Source: JBFHES01 sp041584015
Lineage (GTDB): Bacteria; Bacteroidota; Bacteroidia; Bacteroidales; M50B96
DNA: 8,418 nucleotides
Reading direction: 5' to 3'
Assembly: GCA_041584015.1 (NCBI GenBank)
Contig: JBFHES010000203.1
Location: forward strand, 1 to 8,418
The notes under the pieces: generated by a model
Databases searched by the model: none
The model's input: the letters and a program-made list of their open reading frames with translations, nothing else
Told to the model about the DNA's origin: nothing
Part shown: positions 1 through 6,515 of the stretch, piece after piece
Layout: every line of letters starts with the position of its first letter
Position numbering within the stretch: position 1 is the stretch's first letter
Made by a program: the position numbers and the translations under genes

Positions 1-408
1 ACACTACCTGTTGGAACAGATAATTGCCCGGGCACGGTTACCGTGCAAACAAGCGGATTAGGTTCAGGCGCAACATTCCCTCTTGGAACAACTACAGAAG
101 AATATACGGTTACCGATGCGGCTGGAAATACAGCAGTTTGCTCGTTCACAATTACGGTCCTTGATAATGAGAACCCAGACGTTACGTGTCCGGATGATAT
201 TACGGTAAACAACGATGCTGGAATTTGCGGTGCTCTTGTTTCTTATATTCCGCCAACCGGAACTGATAATTGCCCGGGAGCAATTACAACTCAAACAAAC
301 GGATTGGGCTCGGGAGCAACCTTTCCACTTGGAACTACCACCGAAGAATATACAGTTTCCGATGTAGCTGGAAATACAGCAGTTTGCTCGTTCACAGTTA
401 CGGTTATC
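1..408 (+). repeat. HYR-domain tandem repeat, 246-bp (82-residue) period
   Basis: The sequence from 61 recurs at 307, an exact 246-bp offset, and both copies encode GSGATFPLGTTTEEYTV followed by a shared AGNTAVCSF segment. A 30-base run at 121-150 is identical to 367-396, while flanking parts differ mostly at synonymous third positions. The first copy is cut by the window edge, so the total number of repeats in the gene is unknown and probably exceeds two. Confidence 0.9.
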
Positions 409-1098
409 GGAAGCTTGGAATTCGAACTTCCATATGATACAATTTATACGATGCATCCGGACACGATTGAAATAGATGCCGGAAACTTCCAAACGTATAA
501 CTGGAGCGATGGAACGACATCAAATCCGTTCCAGGCAAGTGTTTATGGCACTTATGCGGTTACTGTCACTAACTTTTCCTGTTCTGCTTCAGACACATTA
601 TATATTATGGAACAGCAGGATATTTACCTTCCATCAGGTTGGAGCATTTTCTCAACCTATATTAATCAAACGGATCCTATCCAAGATTTTTTAGATGATG
701 TAATATCAAATGTCATCATCGTAAAAAACTATCATGGTAATATTTTCTGGCCTATCTTCTCAATTAATCTTATTGGAAATACCACTATTGGCGAAGGCTA
801 CCAAATTAAAACAAGTGCAGCAGATACCATTATTGTTCGTGGTAATGCGGTAGCACCGGAGCTAACTACAATTATACTACCAGCAGGATTTAGCATTCTG
901 GGCTACCTTAAGCGAACACCAATGCCAATTGTCGCTGCTCTAAATCCAATTATCACGGAAGTTGAAATTGTAAAGAATGACAATGGCCTGATATACTGGC
1001 CGTTCTTCGGAATAGATAATATTGGTGATTTGGTACCAGGCGATGGATATTTAATCAAGCTATATAACTCGCAAGCTTTCACCTATCCACCGAATTAA
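1..1098 (+). CDS. Secreted HYR-repeat protein, C-terminal part (5' end outside window)
   Basis: The frame is open from the first base (ACA CTA CCT...) and ends at TAA 1096-1098; the GTG at 43 is an internal Val codon, so the start lies upstream. Visible from the left are the end of one HYR (hyalin-repeat) domain, a complete HYR domain (about 163-408) with the family's four cysteines in the contexts VTCP, GICGA, DNCPG and AVCSF, and an Ig/PKD-like stretch (about 409-610) with the pattern DAGN..YNWSDGT....VYGTYAVTVT. Two copies of an 83-residue module (628-1095) follow. HYR domains are Ig-fold extracellular adhesion modules, so the protein is presumably exported and may act in adhesion or carry an N-terminal enzyme that cannot be seen. 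It stops at FTYPPN; I see no typical T9SS type A or B sorting domain after the duplicated module. Export and domain classes are well supported; specific function is unknown. Confidence 0.85.
   Translation, partial: TLPVGTDNCPGTVTVQTSGLGSGATFPLGTTTEEYTVTDAAGNTAVCSFTITVLDNENPDVTCPDDITVNNDAGICGALVSYIPPTGTDNCPGAITTQTNGLGSGATFPLGTTTEEYTVSDVAGNTAVCSFTVTVIGSLEFELPYDTIYTMHPDTIEIDAGNFQTYNWSDGTTSNPFQASVYGTYAVTVTNFSCSASDTLYIMEQQDIYLPSGWSIFSTYINQTDPIQDFLDDVISNVIIVKNYHGNIFWPIFSINLIGNTTIGEGYQIKTSAADTIIVRGNAVAPELTTIILPAGFSILGYLKRTPMPIVAALNPIITEVEIVKNDNGLIYWPFFGIDNIGDLVPGDGYLIKLYNSQAFTYPPN
628..1095 (+). repeat. Tandem 83-residue C-terminal module, two copies
   Basis: Copy 1 begins LPSGWSIFSTYI at 628 and copy 2 begins LPAGFSILGYLK at 877, exactly 83 codons apart. 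The register holds throughout: IVKN..G, WP.F, IG and GEGYQIK in copy 1 align with IVKN..G, WPFF, IG and PGDGYLIK in copy 2 at the same 83-residue offset. At the DNA level the copies are strongly diverged, so the duplication is old. I recall similar LP.GW....Y modules from other Bacteroidota secreted proteins but cannot assign a family name or function. Confidence 0.8.
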
Positions 1099-1110
1099 CA
1101 TTAGTAATAA

Positions 1111-1163
1111 GATGACTCTGGCGATCCTGGCAATCAAATTTCGTCCTTATCGCTTGAGTCATC
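1111..1163. terminator. Stem-loop between convergent genes, possible terminator
   Basis: The arms gatgactc (1111-1118) and gagtcatc (1156-1163) are perfect reverse complements. After a T:T mismatch and a G:T pair the stem continues with gcgat (1121-1125) against atcgc (1149-1153), leaving a 23-nt loop. The element fills most of the 75-bp gap between the HYR gene and the convergent receptor gene, which suits a two-way transcription end. No good U-tract directly follows on either strand; the T6 at 1181-1186 is 17 bases away. The terminator role is therefore an inference from position and pairing. Confidence 0.5.
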
Positions 1164-1173
1164 ATTCGCTCTT

Positions 1174-3201
1174 CTAGTTCTTTTTTCTGAAAGTATAACT
1201 ACCACCAAACTTAAACCATCTGCCCGGTTGAGGGATACTTCCATAAGACAAGTCCTCAACATCAAACAAATTTGCGACATCAACATACAACTTTAAAGCA
1301 GTAAGCTGCCAAGCCAAACGCACATCTGCCATTAATAGTGGCTTATAATCATGTGTTGAATAAAGCGCTTCTTCAATGTTGTAAGCTTGATAGCTGCCGT
1401 TTCTATCCTGGTATTTAAAGCGCCAAACAGCGTTTAAATTTTTCACCACCTTATGATCAATTGTAACAGCAACATTGTGTCTTAAGTTATCAAGCGCATA
1501 TTTGGTTTCATAATCTCCACTGGATTTTTTAATATCCAAATAGGCATAGCTGAACTGAATACCATTAATAAGATCAACATTATCAAGGCGCATATCAAAT
1601 GCTGTTTCTATTCCTGATGTATTCAACTCAGTAATATTTGCGGTTTCCCACATCTCCGTGTCGGCATGCCAAATCCAATCGATTATGTTTGTTCCGTATC
1701 TGTTAAAATAGCTTAGATGACCACTAAGTGCATTAAATTTCATCTTAAGACCTGTTTCAAATGTTAAGGACTCTTCGGGCTTTAGATTTACATTCCCTAG
1801 ATTAGAAGGACCGGAATAGTATAAATCGGTAAATGTTGGCATGCGTAACGACTTATTTACAGATGCAAAAACACGATAGGTACTATTAATCTGATAGGAT
1901 GCATCAATACCCGGGAAGAATCCAGCTTCCTGATCCGCTATAAATTGGGACATTAACCCCATGGAAACAGCAAACTTTTTATAAAATACAGAGTGGTCAA
2001 TAAAAGCGCTTACATAGTTGCGTCGATCTCCTTTGGTATAATAATAACCGTCAAATCCAGGCACAGCCGTTGAATCGCTACTTTTTTCACCCAGGTTATT
2101 ACTAATTATTTCCTCAGTGCGTAGCTCAATACCAGCAGAGCTTTTACCTAGTTTCCATTGGGTGCTGGCCTTCACCTTAGCACCATAAGTAGAATTTAAA
2201 TGAAAATTCTGATACCACTCAGGATTCGCTCTAAACAAGACAAAATGATCGCTGTGTTGCCTGAAATATGTAGCAGCCGAGATTTTTACCTTTTTGCCAA
2301 AATCCGCCTTCACCGAAGCAAATTTCGTATCATTTTCTTCAAACTGATCAGGATATTTGGCAGAATAAAATGCCAATGCGCCAAACTCTTTTTGATTAAA
2401 ACCTGCCTGCCAGTTAAAGTTCACTTTCGCCAGCGACAGACTTCCATGATAGAAAACATTATGGCCTTTAAAATCGGTATTTTTCGTATAACCATCGGAG
2501 CCCTTTATATTAGCTGCTACAAAAGTGCCCAAATTACCTTTTACCAGATTTGCTGCAAATCCAGTATTAAATAGCTGGTGCTCTCCGTAAGATCCATACA
2601 GTTTAACGCTATTGTCTTGCAATGTTCCGGTAATAATATTAATAGCTCCATTAAATGCGTTGGCTCCAAATATTCTGGCAGCCGGACCATTTAATATCTC
2701 AATACGCTCAATGCTTTGTAAATCGATTGGAAGATTAAGGGCAAAATGCCCTGTTTGGGGGTCGCTCACGTTAATGCCATTGAGCAAAACCAGTGTTTGA
2801 TCGAATGATCCGCCTCTGAGGGAAATATCGGCTTGAATATCATTACCACCACGTGTTCGTAAATCCAGGTTTAAAGCATAGCTTAATAATTCCTGAATAT
2901 TTTGGGCGGGGGCCGACTGAATCTCCTCTTTAGTGATTACTGTAACAATCCTTGATTGTTGAGAATAAATCATTGGTGCACTTTCTCCTGTCACCTCAAC
3001 ATCATCAAATTCAATTACTTTTTGAACACTCGATGTATCCTTTTTTTCCTGCGACTGCGCAGGTAAAGCAACGATTAAACTTGATAAGCTTAATGCTGCA
3101 ATTTTAATAACTCTGCCAAAGCTGCTAAACACAGCATACGACTTGTTTGTCCAGTGTTTAAACACCGACATTCGTTTTGTGTGATAATGATTACTTTTCA
3201 T
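1174..3201 (-). CDS. TonB-dependent outer-membrane receptor (BtuB-like)
   Basis: This is a 675-residue outer-membrane transporter that would take up a scarce ligand using TonB/ExbBD energy. After the export leader (about 1-51) comes a TonB-box-like segment (about 61-72, KVIEFDDVEVTG). The plug domain (about 75-192) contains NIQELLSYALNLDLRTRGG, the SLRGGSFDQTLVLLNGI strand-loop and the IERIEILNGPA...FGANAFNGAINIITG signature. A long beta-barrel runs from about 200 to the end, with VANLFDVEDLSYG and PQPGRWFKFGGSYTF near the C-terminus. The overall form and length resemble BtuB/FepA-type receptors rather than SusC: there is no carboxypeptidase-like N-terminal domain and no SusD partner. The leader has an unusually long n-region (residues 1-32) before the hydrophobic stretch; Met11 is an alternative start. 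The ligand cannot be assigned, because no cobalamin or siderophore gene and no riboswitch is visible. Start ATG is preceded by GAGGG (minus strand, 3210-3206). Confidence 0.88.
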   Translation of the reverse strand: MKSNHYHTKRMSVFKHWTNKSYAVFSSFGRVIKIAALSLSSLIVALPAQSQEKKDTSSVQKVIEFDDVEVTGESAPMIYSQQSRIVTVITKEEIQSAPAQNIQELLSYALNLDLRTRGGNDIQADISLRGGSFDQTLVLLNGINVSDPQTGHFALNLPIDLQSIERIEILNGPAARIFGANAFNGAINIITGTLQDNSVKLYGSYGEHQLFNTGFAANLVKGNLGTFVAANIKGSDGYTKNTDFKGHNVFYHGSLSLAKVNFNWQAGFNQKEFGALAFYSAKYPDQFEENDTKFASVKADFGKKVKISAATYFRQHSDHFVLFRANPEWYQNFHLNSTYGAKVKASTQWKLGKSSAGIELRTEEIISNNLGEKSSDSTAVPGFDGYYYTKGDRRNYVSAFIDHSVFYKKFAVSMGLMSQFIADQEAGFFPGIDASYQINSTYRVFASVNKSLRMPTFTDLYYSGPSNLGNVNLKPEESLTFETGLKMKFNALSGHLSYFNRYGTNIIDWIWHADTEMWETANITELNTSGIETAFDMRLDNVDLINGIQFSYAYLDIKKSSGDYETKYALDNLRHNVAVTIDHKVVKNLNAVWRFKYQDRNGSYQAYNIEEALYSTHDYKPLLMADVRLAWQLTALKLYVDVANLFDVEDLSYGSIPQPGRWFKFGGSYTFRKKN

Positions 3202-3227
3202 ATTTCCCTCAGTTAAAATTAAGGCGG

Positions 3228-3235
3228 CAAAAGTA
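3228..3235 (-). promoter_or_regulatory. TAnnTTTG -7 promoter box for the TonB receptor gene
   Basis: The minus strand reads TACTTTTG here, a full match to the Bacteroidota TAnnTTTG element, 26 bases before the receptor ATG. I see no good TTG at the -33 position, so the call rests on the -7 box and spacing. Confidence 0.55.
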
Positions 3236-3372
3236 ACATGATATTTTAAATCTGATAAAACTTTAAACGATTAAACTGAGTTATGCTGCTACAAATATCG
3301 AAACGAATTATAATATTGTTTTGTCATATTGGTTTTATAATAAACTGAAAAAGATACTTGATGAATAATCGT

Positions 3373-3380
3373 TACTTTTG
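3373..3380 (+). promoter_or_regulatory. TAnnTTTG -7 promoter box for the GWxTD-rlmB operon
   Basis: TACTTTTG matches the Bacteroidota -7 consensus and lies 10 bases before the ATG at 3391. If used, transcription starts about 3385-3388 and the leader is only a few bases long. It would also exclude the upstream TTG (3358) and ATG (3361) as start codons. No clear -33 TTG is seen at the right spacing. Confidence 0.45.
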
Positions 3381-3390
3381 TAAGCTAATT

Positions 3391-4680
3391 ATGCAGAATA
3401 GAAGAATAACATCATTGTGCCTGAATACCATTATAATGGTAAGTTTTATTGCCGGATTGATTTCCTGCACCGGATATGAAGCATCTGTGCGCCCCAAAAA
3501 CGTAGCCTCCATCTACAATCCGAGCGCATCAACTATTCATCCGGAAGTATTTGTTTATCATACTTCAGATAGCATCAGTCGGGTGTATTTCAGAATTAAC
3601 ACAGCTGAACTGCAATTCAACACGGCCAATCAGGAGAAAACACTTAAAGGGAAATTCCGAATTAATTACAAGCTCTACAGCACTTTGCAAAACATTAATT
3701 ACGCCGATAGTTCTACGCTGGTTTTTGATGTACCAAAGGAAAGCTATGACGGTTTCTTTATGACGAACTTTCCAATTAAAATGCCCAACACAAAAGTTTT
3801 TACACTAGAATTAACCACAACCGATTTACTCAATTACTCTACCAATATTAGCTTTGTAAGTGTTGATAAAAGAACAAGTTCATCGAAGCAAAACTTTTTG
3901 ATACGATCCACTGATGGATTTCCGGTGTTCTCGAATTATATCTATCCGAACAAATACTTTACAATAGAAACTGCTAGAAACAATGCCGATAGTCTCTTGG
4001 TTGAGAAATACGATCAGATGACACCATTACCAATGCCGCCCTTTACCATGTCTAAGGTTAAGCCCCTTTCGTTTACACCAGACACTAGTTGGTATGTTAA
4101 TTACAACAGGCGCAACCAGTTTTCGCTGGATGAAGAGGGAATCTATTTTTTCAAATTGGATTCAACCAGAACTGATGGCTTGCCACTTTTTCAGTTCGGT
4201 GTCTATTACCCGGAAACCAAAACGCCAAAATCGCTATTTGGCCCAATAAAATACTTGTGCACCAATAAAGAATACCGTCAGCTTGAAAAATTTGACTTAC
4301 CGAAACATGCCGTCGATAGCTTTTGGCTGGCCTCAAGCGGCAACATAAACAGATCAAAAGAACTCATACGCATTTATTACAGTCGTGTTTTTTATGCCAA
4401 CGTTTATTTTAGCCATGCTACAGAAGGCTGGTTGAGCGACCGGGGCATGATCTTCACCATTTATGGACCACCAAAAACAATCTATAAGTCTGATAATGCT
4501 GAGCGATGGATTTATGGTGAAAGCAAGAATTTAATTAGCATGGACTTTTATTTTGAACGTAAAAGAAATGCTTTTAGCGACAACAACTTTGTTCTGTCGC
4601 GACAAGAAGTGTACAAATCAAGCTGGTACCAGGCCGTTGATACCTGGAGAAATGGAAGAGTTTATTCCGTAATGAATTAA
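3391..4680 (+). CDS. GWxTD-domain lipoprotein
   Basis: From the ATG at 3391 the product is 429 residues. It begins with an Arg-Arg n-region, a hydrophobic core and the lipobox LISC, giving lipidation at Cys26; starting further upstream would lengthen the n-region and cross a likely -7 box. The middle (about 45-300) is a beta-rich region without a family I can name. The C-terminal third carries the GWxTD-domain signature as GWLSDRGMIFTIYGPP (about 346-361) followed by ERWIYGE, with Ser in place of the usual Thr. GWxTD proteins are common in Bacteroidota and their biochemical role is unknown; I infer a membrane-anchored envelope protein. The stop codon is one base from the rlmB start, so the two are co-transcribed. 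Lipoprotein and domain calls are firm, and the start choice is probable. Confidence 0.85.
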   Translation: MQNRRITSLCLNTIIMVSFIAGLISCTGYEASVRPKNVASIYNPSASTIHPEVFVYHTSDSISRVYFRINTAELQFNTANQEKTLKGKFRINYKLYSTLQNINYADSSTLVFDVPKESYDGFFMTNFPIKMPNTKVFTLELTTTDLLNYSTNISFVSVDKRTSSSKQNFLIRSTDGFPVFSNYIYPNKYFTIETARNNADSLLVEKYDQMTPLPMPPFTMSKVKPLSFTPDTSWYVNYNRRNQFSLDEEGIYFFKLDSTRTDGLPLFQFGVYYPETKTPKSLFGPIKYLCTNKEYRQLEKFDLPKHAVDSFWLASSGNINRSKELIRIYYSRVFYANVYFSHATEGWLSDRGMIFTIYGPPKTIYKSDNAERWIYGESKNLISMDFYFERKRNAFSDNNFVLSRQEVYKSSWYQAVDTWRNGRVYSVMN

Positions 4681-4681
4681 T

Positions 4682-5422
4682 ATGAAAGACAACACCGATC
4701 AGATATTTGGTTTAAGAGCAACAATAGAGGCTATTCGCTCAGGAAAGGAGATAAATAAGGTACTGATAAGAAAAGGGCTGCGCGGCGAATTGTTTAGTGA
4801 ACTTTATAATGAGGTAAAAGAACACAATATTCCATATCAGGTTGTTCCGGCCGAACGATTCAATCAAATCTCCAATAAGAATCATCAGGGAGTTATCACA
4901 CTTGTTTCGCCAATTACCTTTCATCACCTCGACGATCTATTACCAGGAATTTTTGAGACGGGAAAAATCCCCTTCATCTTAATACTTGATAAGGTAACCG
5001 ATGTGCGTAATTTTGGGGCAATAGCCAGAACTGCTGAGTGCGCTGGTGTTGATGCCATTGTTATTGCTGCAAAAGGTTCGGCTGCTTTAAATGCTGATGC
5101 CATTAAAACTTCAGCTGGTGCCCTGCACCACATTCCTGTATGTCGTGAGAACGACCTTAAGAAAACAATAAAAATGCTGCAAGAGTCTGGTATCTCTGTT
5201 TTTGCTGCCAACGAAAAAACCGATGAAGTATACTTTAAAAAAGACCTCACACTGCCGATAGCTATTATGATGGGCTCCGAAGAAAAAGGTGTTGCGTTGG
5301 ACTATTTACGACTTTGCGATGGAAGTCTTAAAATTCCGATTAATGGTAATATTGAATCGCTAAATGTATCAGTAGCAACTGCCGTACTTTGCTATGAAGT
5401 TGTGCGCCAAAGAAGCCTATAG
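4682..5422 (+). CDS. rlmB: 23S rRNA (guanosine-2'-O-)-methyltransferase RlmB
   Basis: This is a 246-residue SpoU/TrmH-family (SPOUT knot) enzyme. RlmB uses S-adenosylmethionine to methylate the 2'-OH of G2251 (E. coli numbering) in the peptidyl-transferase P loop of 23S rRNA. The N-terminal substrate-binding domain (about 7-76) starts with IFGLRATIEAI and ends with NKNHQGVITLVSP, typical of RlmB/TrmH group 3. The catalytic domain shows motif 1 NFGAIARTAECAG (Asn110, Arg116), motif 2 IAIMMGSEEKGV (about 193-204) and motif 3 LKIPINGNIESLNVSVATAV (about 216-235), the knot that binds AdoMet. Length is normal for RlmB. ATG follows the lipoprotein stop by one base with no Shine-Dalgarno, implying coupling. 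A closely related TrmH-type specificity cannot be fully excluded from sequence alone. Confidence 0.9.
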   Translation: MKDNTDQIFGLRATIEAIRSGKEINKVLIRKGLRGELFSELYNEVKEHNIPYQVVPAERFNQISNKNHQGVITLVSPITFHHLDDLLPGIFETGKIPFILILDKVTDVRNFGAIARTAECAGVDAIVIAAKGSAALNADAIKTSAGALHHIPVCRENDLKKTIKMLQESGISVFAANEKTDEVYFKKDLTLPIAIMMGSEEKGVALDYLRLCDGSLKIPINGNIESLNVSVATAVLCYEVVRQRSL

Positions 5423-5448
5423 AAATTTTATTAATTGCTGAAGGTTGC

Positions 5449-5479
5449 AAAAAAAATGCGGCCGAGGTAGGCGGCCGCA
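5449..5479 (-). terminator. Rho-independent terminator of tpiA
   Basis: On the minus strand an 8-bp GC-rich stem (arms 5472-5479 and 5457-5464, sequence tgcggccg/cggccgca) with a 7-base loop runs straight into eight T residues (5456-5449). It lies 74 bases past the tpiA stop codon. Read on the plus strand there is no U-tract, so it should serve tpiA and not rlmB. Confidence 0.88.
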
Positions 5480-5496
5480 AGGTTATAAATCGAAAT

Positions 5497-5565
5497 AATT
5501 CTTTCTAAAGAGGTTTTCTTTAGGTAGTATGTGGTTAGAAAAAATTCTAAGTATTAGAAAGAATT
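5497..5565. repeat. Perfect 12-bp inverted repeat overlapping the tpiA stop, with nested hairpins
   Basis: The arms aattctttctaa (5497-5508) and ttagaaagaatt (5554-5565) are exact reverse complements; the right arm contains the tpiA stop codon. Two shorter hairpins lie between or across them: ctaaag/ctttag (5505-5510 with 5518-5523) and ttagaa/ttctaa (5535-5540 with 5545-5550, AAAA loop). The first competes with the long stem for bases 5505-5508. The tpiA 3' leader and the rlmB read-through transcript could both fold here. Confidence 0.7.
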
Positions 5566-6312
5566 TATGATTGCAAAGAAATCGGATGCTTCTAGAGAAG
5601 CTCCTCCTATTAATCCACCGTCAACATCTTTATTTCCGAACAGTTCCTTCGCATTTGAAGGTTTACAACTTCCACCATATAGTATGGAGGTATTCTCAGC
5701 AACTTCATCGCCATATTTATCTGCAATGATAGATCGGATGTAAGCATGCATTTCCTGGGCTTGCTCAGAAGAAGCCGTAACTCCTGTACCAATAGCCCAA
5801 ACCGGCTCATAGGCAACTACTACTTTCCCAAACTCATGGGCAGGTAAATCAAACAGCGAATCTGTAAGTTGTTGTTTCACCACTTCAAAATGATTATTTG
5901 CTTCACGTTCGTTCAAATGCTCACCGCAGCAAAAGATAGGAATCAACGAGTTTTCAAGCGTAAGTTTCACTTTTTGCTTAAGTAACTCATGATCCTCATG
6001 ATAATAAGTTCGTCGCTCAGAATGACCAATAATGATATACTCAGCACCTGTCGACTTAATCATCTTCACCGAAATCTCGCCAGTGTATGCCCCTTTAGGT
6101 TCTGAGGCACAGTTCTGCGCAGCCACGGCAACAGCGTCCTTATCAACAATTCTTGCTACATCAGCCAGGTGAATATAGGGTGGTGACAGAACAACAGTAA
6201 CATCATGATCGTCCTGCTTTCGTACCATTTTATTAATTTCAGCAGCTAGTTCAATTCCTCTGTTTAAAGAATTATTCATTTTCCAGTTGCCGGCTACAAT
6301 CTTTTTTCTCAT
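5554..6312 (-). CDS. tpiA: Triosephosphate isomerase
   Basis: This is a 252-residue TIM-barrel enzyme that interconverts dihydroxyacetone phosphate and glyceraldehyde 3-phosphate in glycolysis and gluconeogenesis in the cytoplasm; it is normally a dimer. All key positions are present: the N-terminal GNWKMN with Asn9 and Lys11, the electrophile His97 in IIGHSERR, the catalytic base Glu169 in VAYEPVWAIGTG (start of flexible loop 6), and the phosphate-gripping YGGS (212-215) and GLIGG (233-237). The ATG at 6312 gives the canonical MRKKIVAGNWKMN start. An in-frame TTG eight codons upstream sits inside the promoter box and is not the start. It is transcribed alone, convergent with rlmB and divergent from porV, with its own promoter and terminator. 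Length and residues indicate a fully functional enzyme. Confidence 0.97.
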   Translation of the reverse strand: MRKKIVAGNWKMNNSLNRGIELAAEINKMVRKQDDHDVTVVLSPPYIHLADVARIVDKDAVAVAAQNCASEPKGAYTGEISVKMIKSTGAEYIIIGHSERRTYYHEDHELLKQKVKLTLENSLIPIFCCGEHLNEREANNHFEVVKQQLTDSLFDLPAHEFGKVVVAYEPVWAIGTGVTASSEQAQEMHAYIRSIIADKYGDEVAENTSILYGGSCKPSNAKELFGNKDVDGGLIGGASLEASDFFAIINSF

Positions 6313-6320
6313 AAGTTGTG

Positions 6321-6341
6321 TATATTTGAAATTCAAATGTA
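6321..6341. promoter_or_regulatory. Near-palindrome with back-to-back -7 boxes
   Basis: atttgaa (6324-6330) and ttcaaat (6332-6338) are perfect reverse complements around one central A, and the outer TA/TA pairs also match. The result is TATATTTG on the plus strand (6321-6328) facing TACATTTG on the minus strand (6341-6334). It may be a divergent promoter pair, an operator, or a by-product of two AT-rich boxes. Confidence 0.45.
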
Positions 6342-6364
6342 AGAAATTACATAATATTTAACAA
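6334..6364 (-). promoter_or_regulatory. tpiA promoter (TTG-N20-TACATTTG)
   Basis: The minus strand reads TACATTTG at 6341-6334, a full -7 match, with TTG at 6364-6362 and a 20-base spacer. This fits the Bacteroidota sigma-ABfr-type arrangement. The box ends 21 bases before the tpiA ATG. Confidence 0.65.
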
Positions 6365-6483
6365 TATCAGATTAACAGAACTTTACGTAGATTTCGCCGA
6401 ACTTATGACCCTATCTATTGTTATGGTAAAGAATTTTTTAACTTAGATAATAATTCCAATTAAACTGAGTTCTTAAAAAAGTC

Positions 6484-6491
6484 TATATTTG
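6484..6491 (+). promoter_or_regulatory. TAnnTTTG -7 promoter box for porV
   Basis: TATATTTG followed by C is a full -7 match, 24 bases before the porV ATG. It contains the in-frame TTG at 6489, which argues against that TTG being the start codon. A CTG at 6465-6467 is the only -33 candidate and is weak. Confidence 0.6.
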
Positions 6492-6515
6492 CAGAACTTT
6501 AACGAAAAAAGCATT

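Larger units (their letters stand above)
6313..6515. other. Divergent tpiA-porV intergenic region
   Basis: This 203-bp AT-rich stretch holds the tpiA promoter and its palindrome on the left and the porV -7 box on the right. Between roughly 6365 and 6480 I see no open frame, no strong hairpin and no riboswitch-like motif. Confidence 0.6.

Noticed and set aside
64..492. A 142-codon open frame antisense to the HYR repeats
   Set aside because: It mirrors the repeat structure of the sense gene, has no start context or recognisable domain, and contains the repeated composition expected from an antisense reading of low-complexity repeats.
3208..3280. Inverted pair ctcagtt (3208-3214) and aactgag (3274-3280) as an operator
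   Set aside because: Only 7 bp and 59 bases apart in AT-rich DNA. A similar taaactgagtt occurs upstream of porV (6461), but that is weak evidence for a shared site.
3202..3357. Cobalamin riboswitch upstream of the BtuB-like receptor
   Set aside because: I searched this short region for the conserved GCCACTG-type B12 box on the minus strand and found none; there is also too little room once the -7 box at 3228-3235 is placed.
3358..3390. Upstream TTG (3358) or ATG (3361) as start of the GWxTD lipoprotein
   Set aside because: Both lie before the probable -7 box at 3373-3380 and would add an 11- or 10-residue extension to an already complete lipoprotein signal peptide.
5423..5500. Plus-strand terminator for rlmB using the GC-rich hairpin
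   Set aside because: The A8 run precedes the stem on the plus strand and no T-run follows, so only the minus-strand reading fits a Rho-independent terminator.
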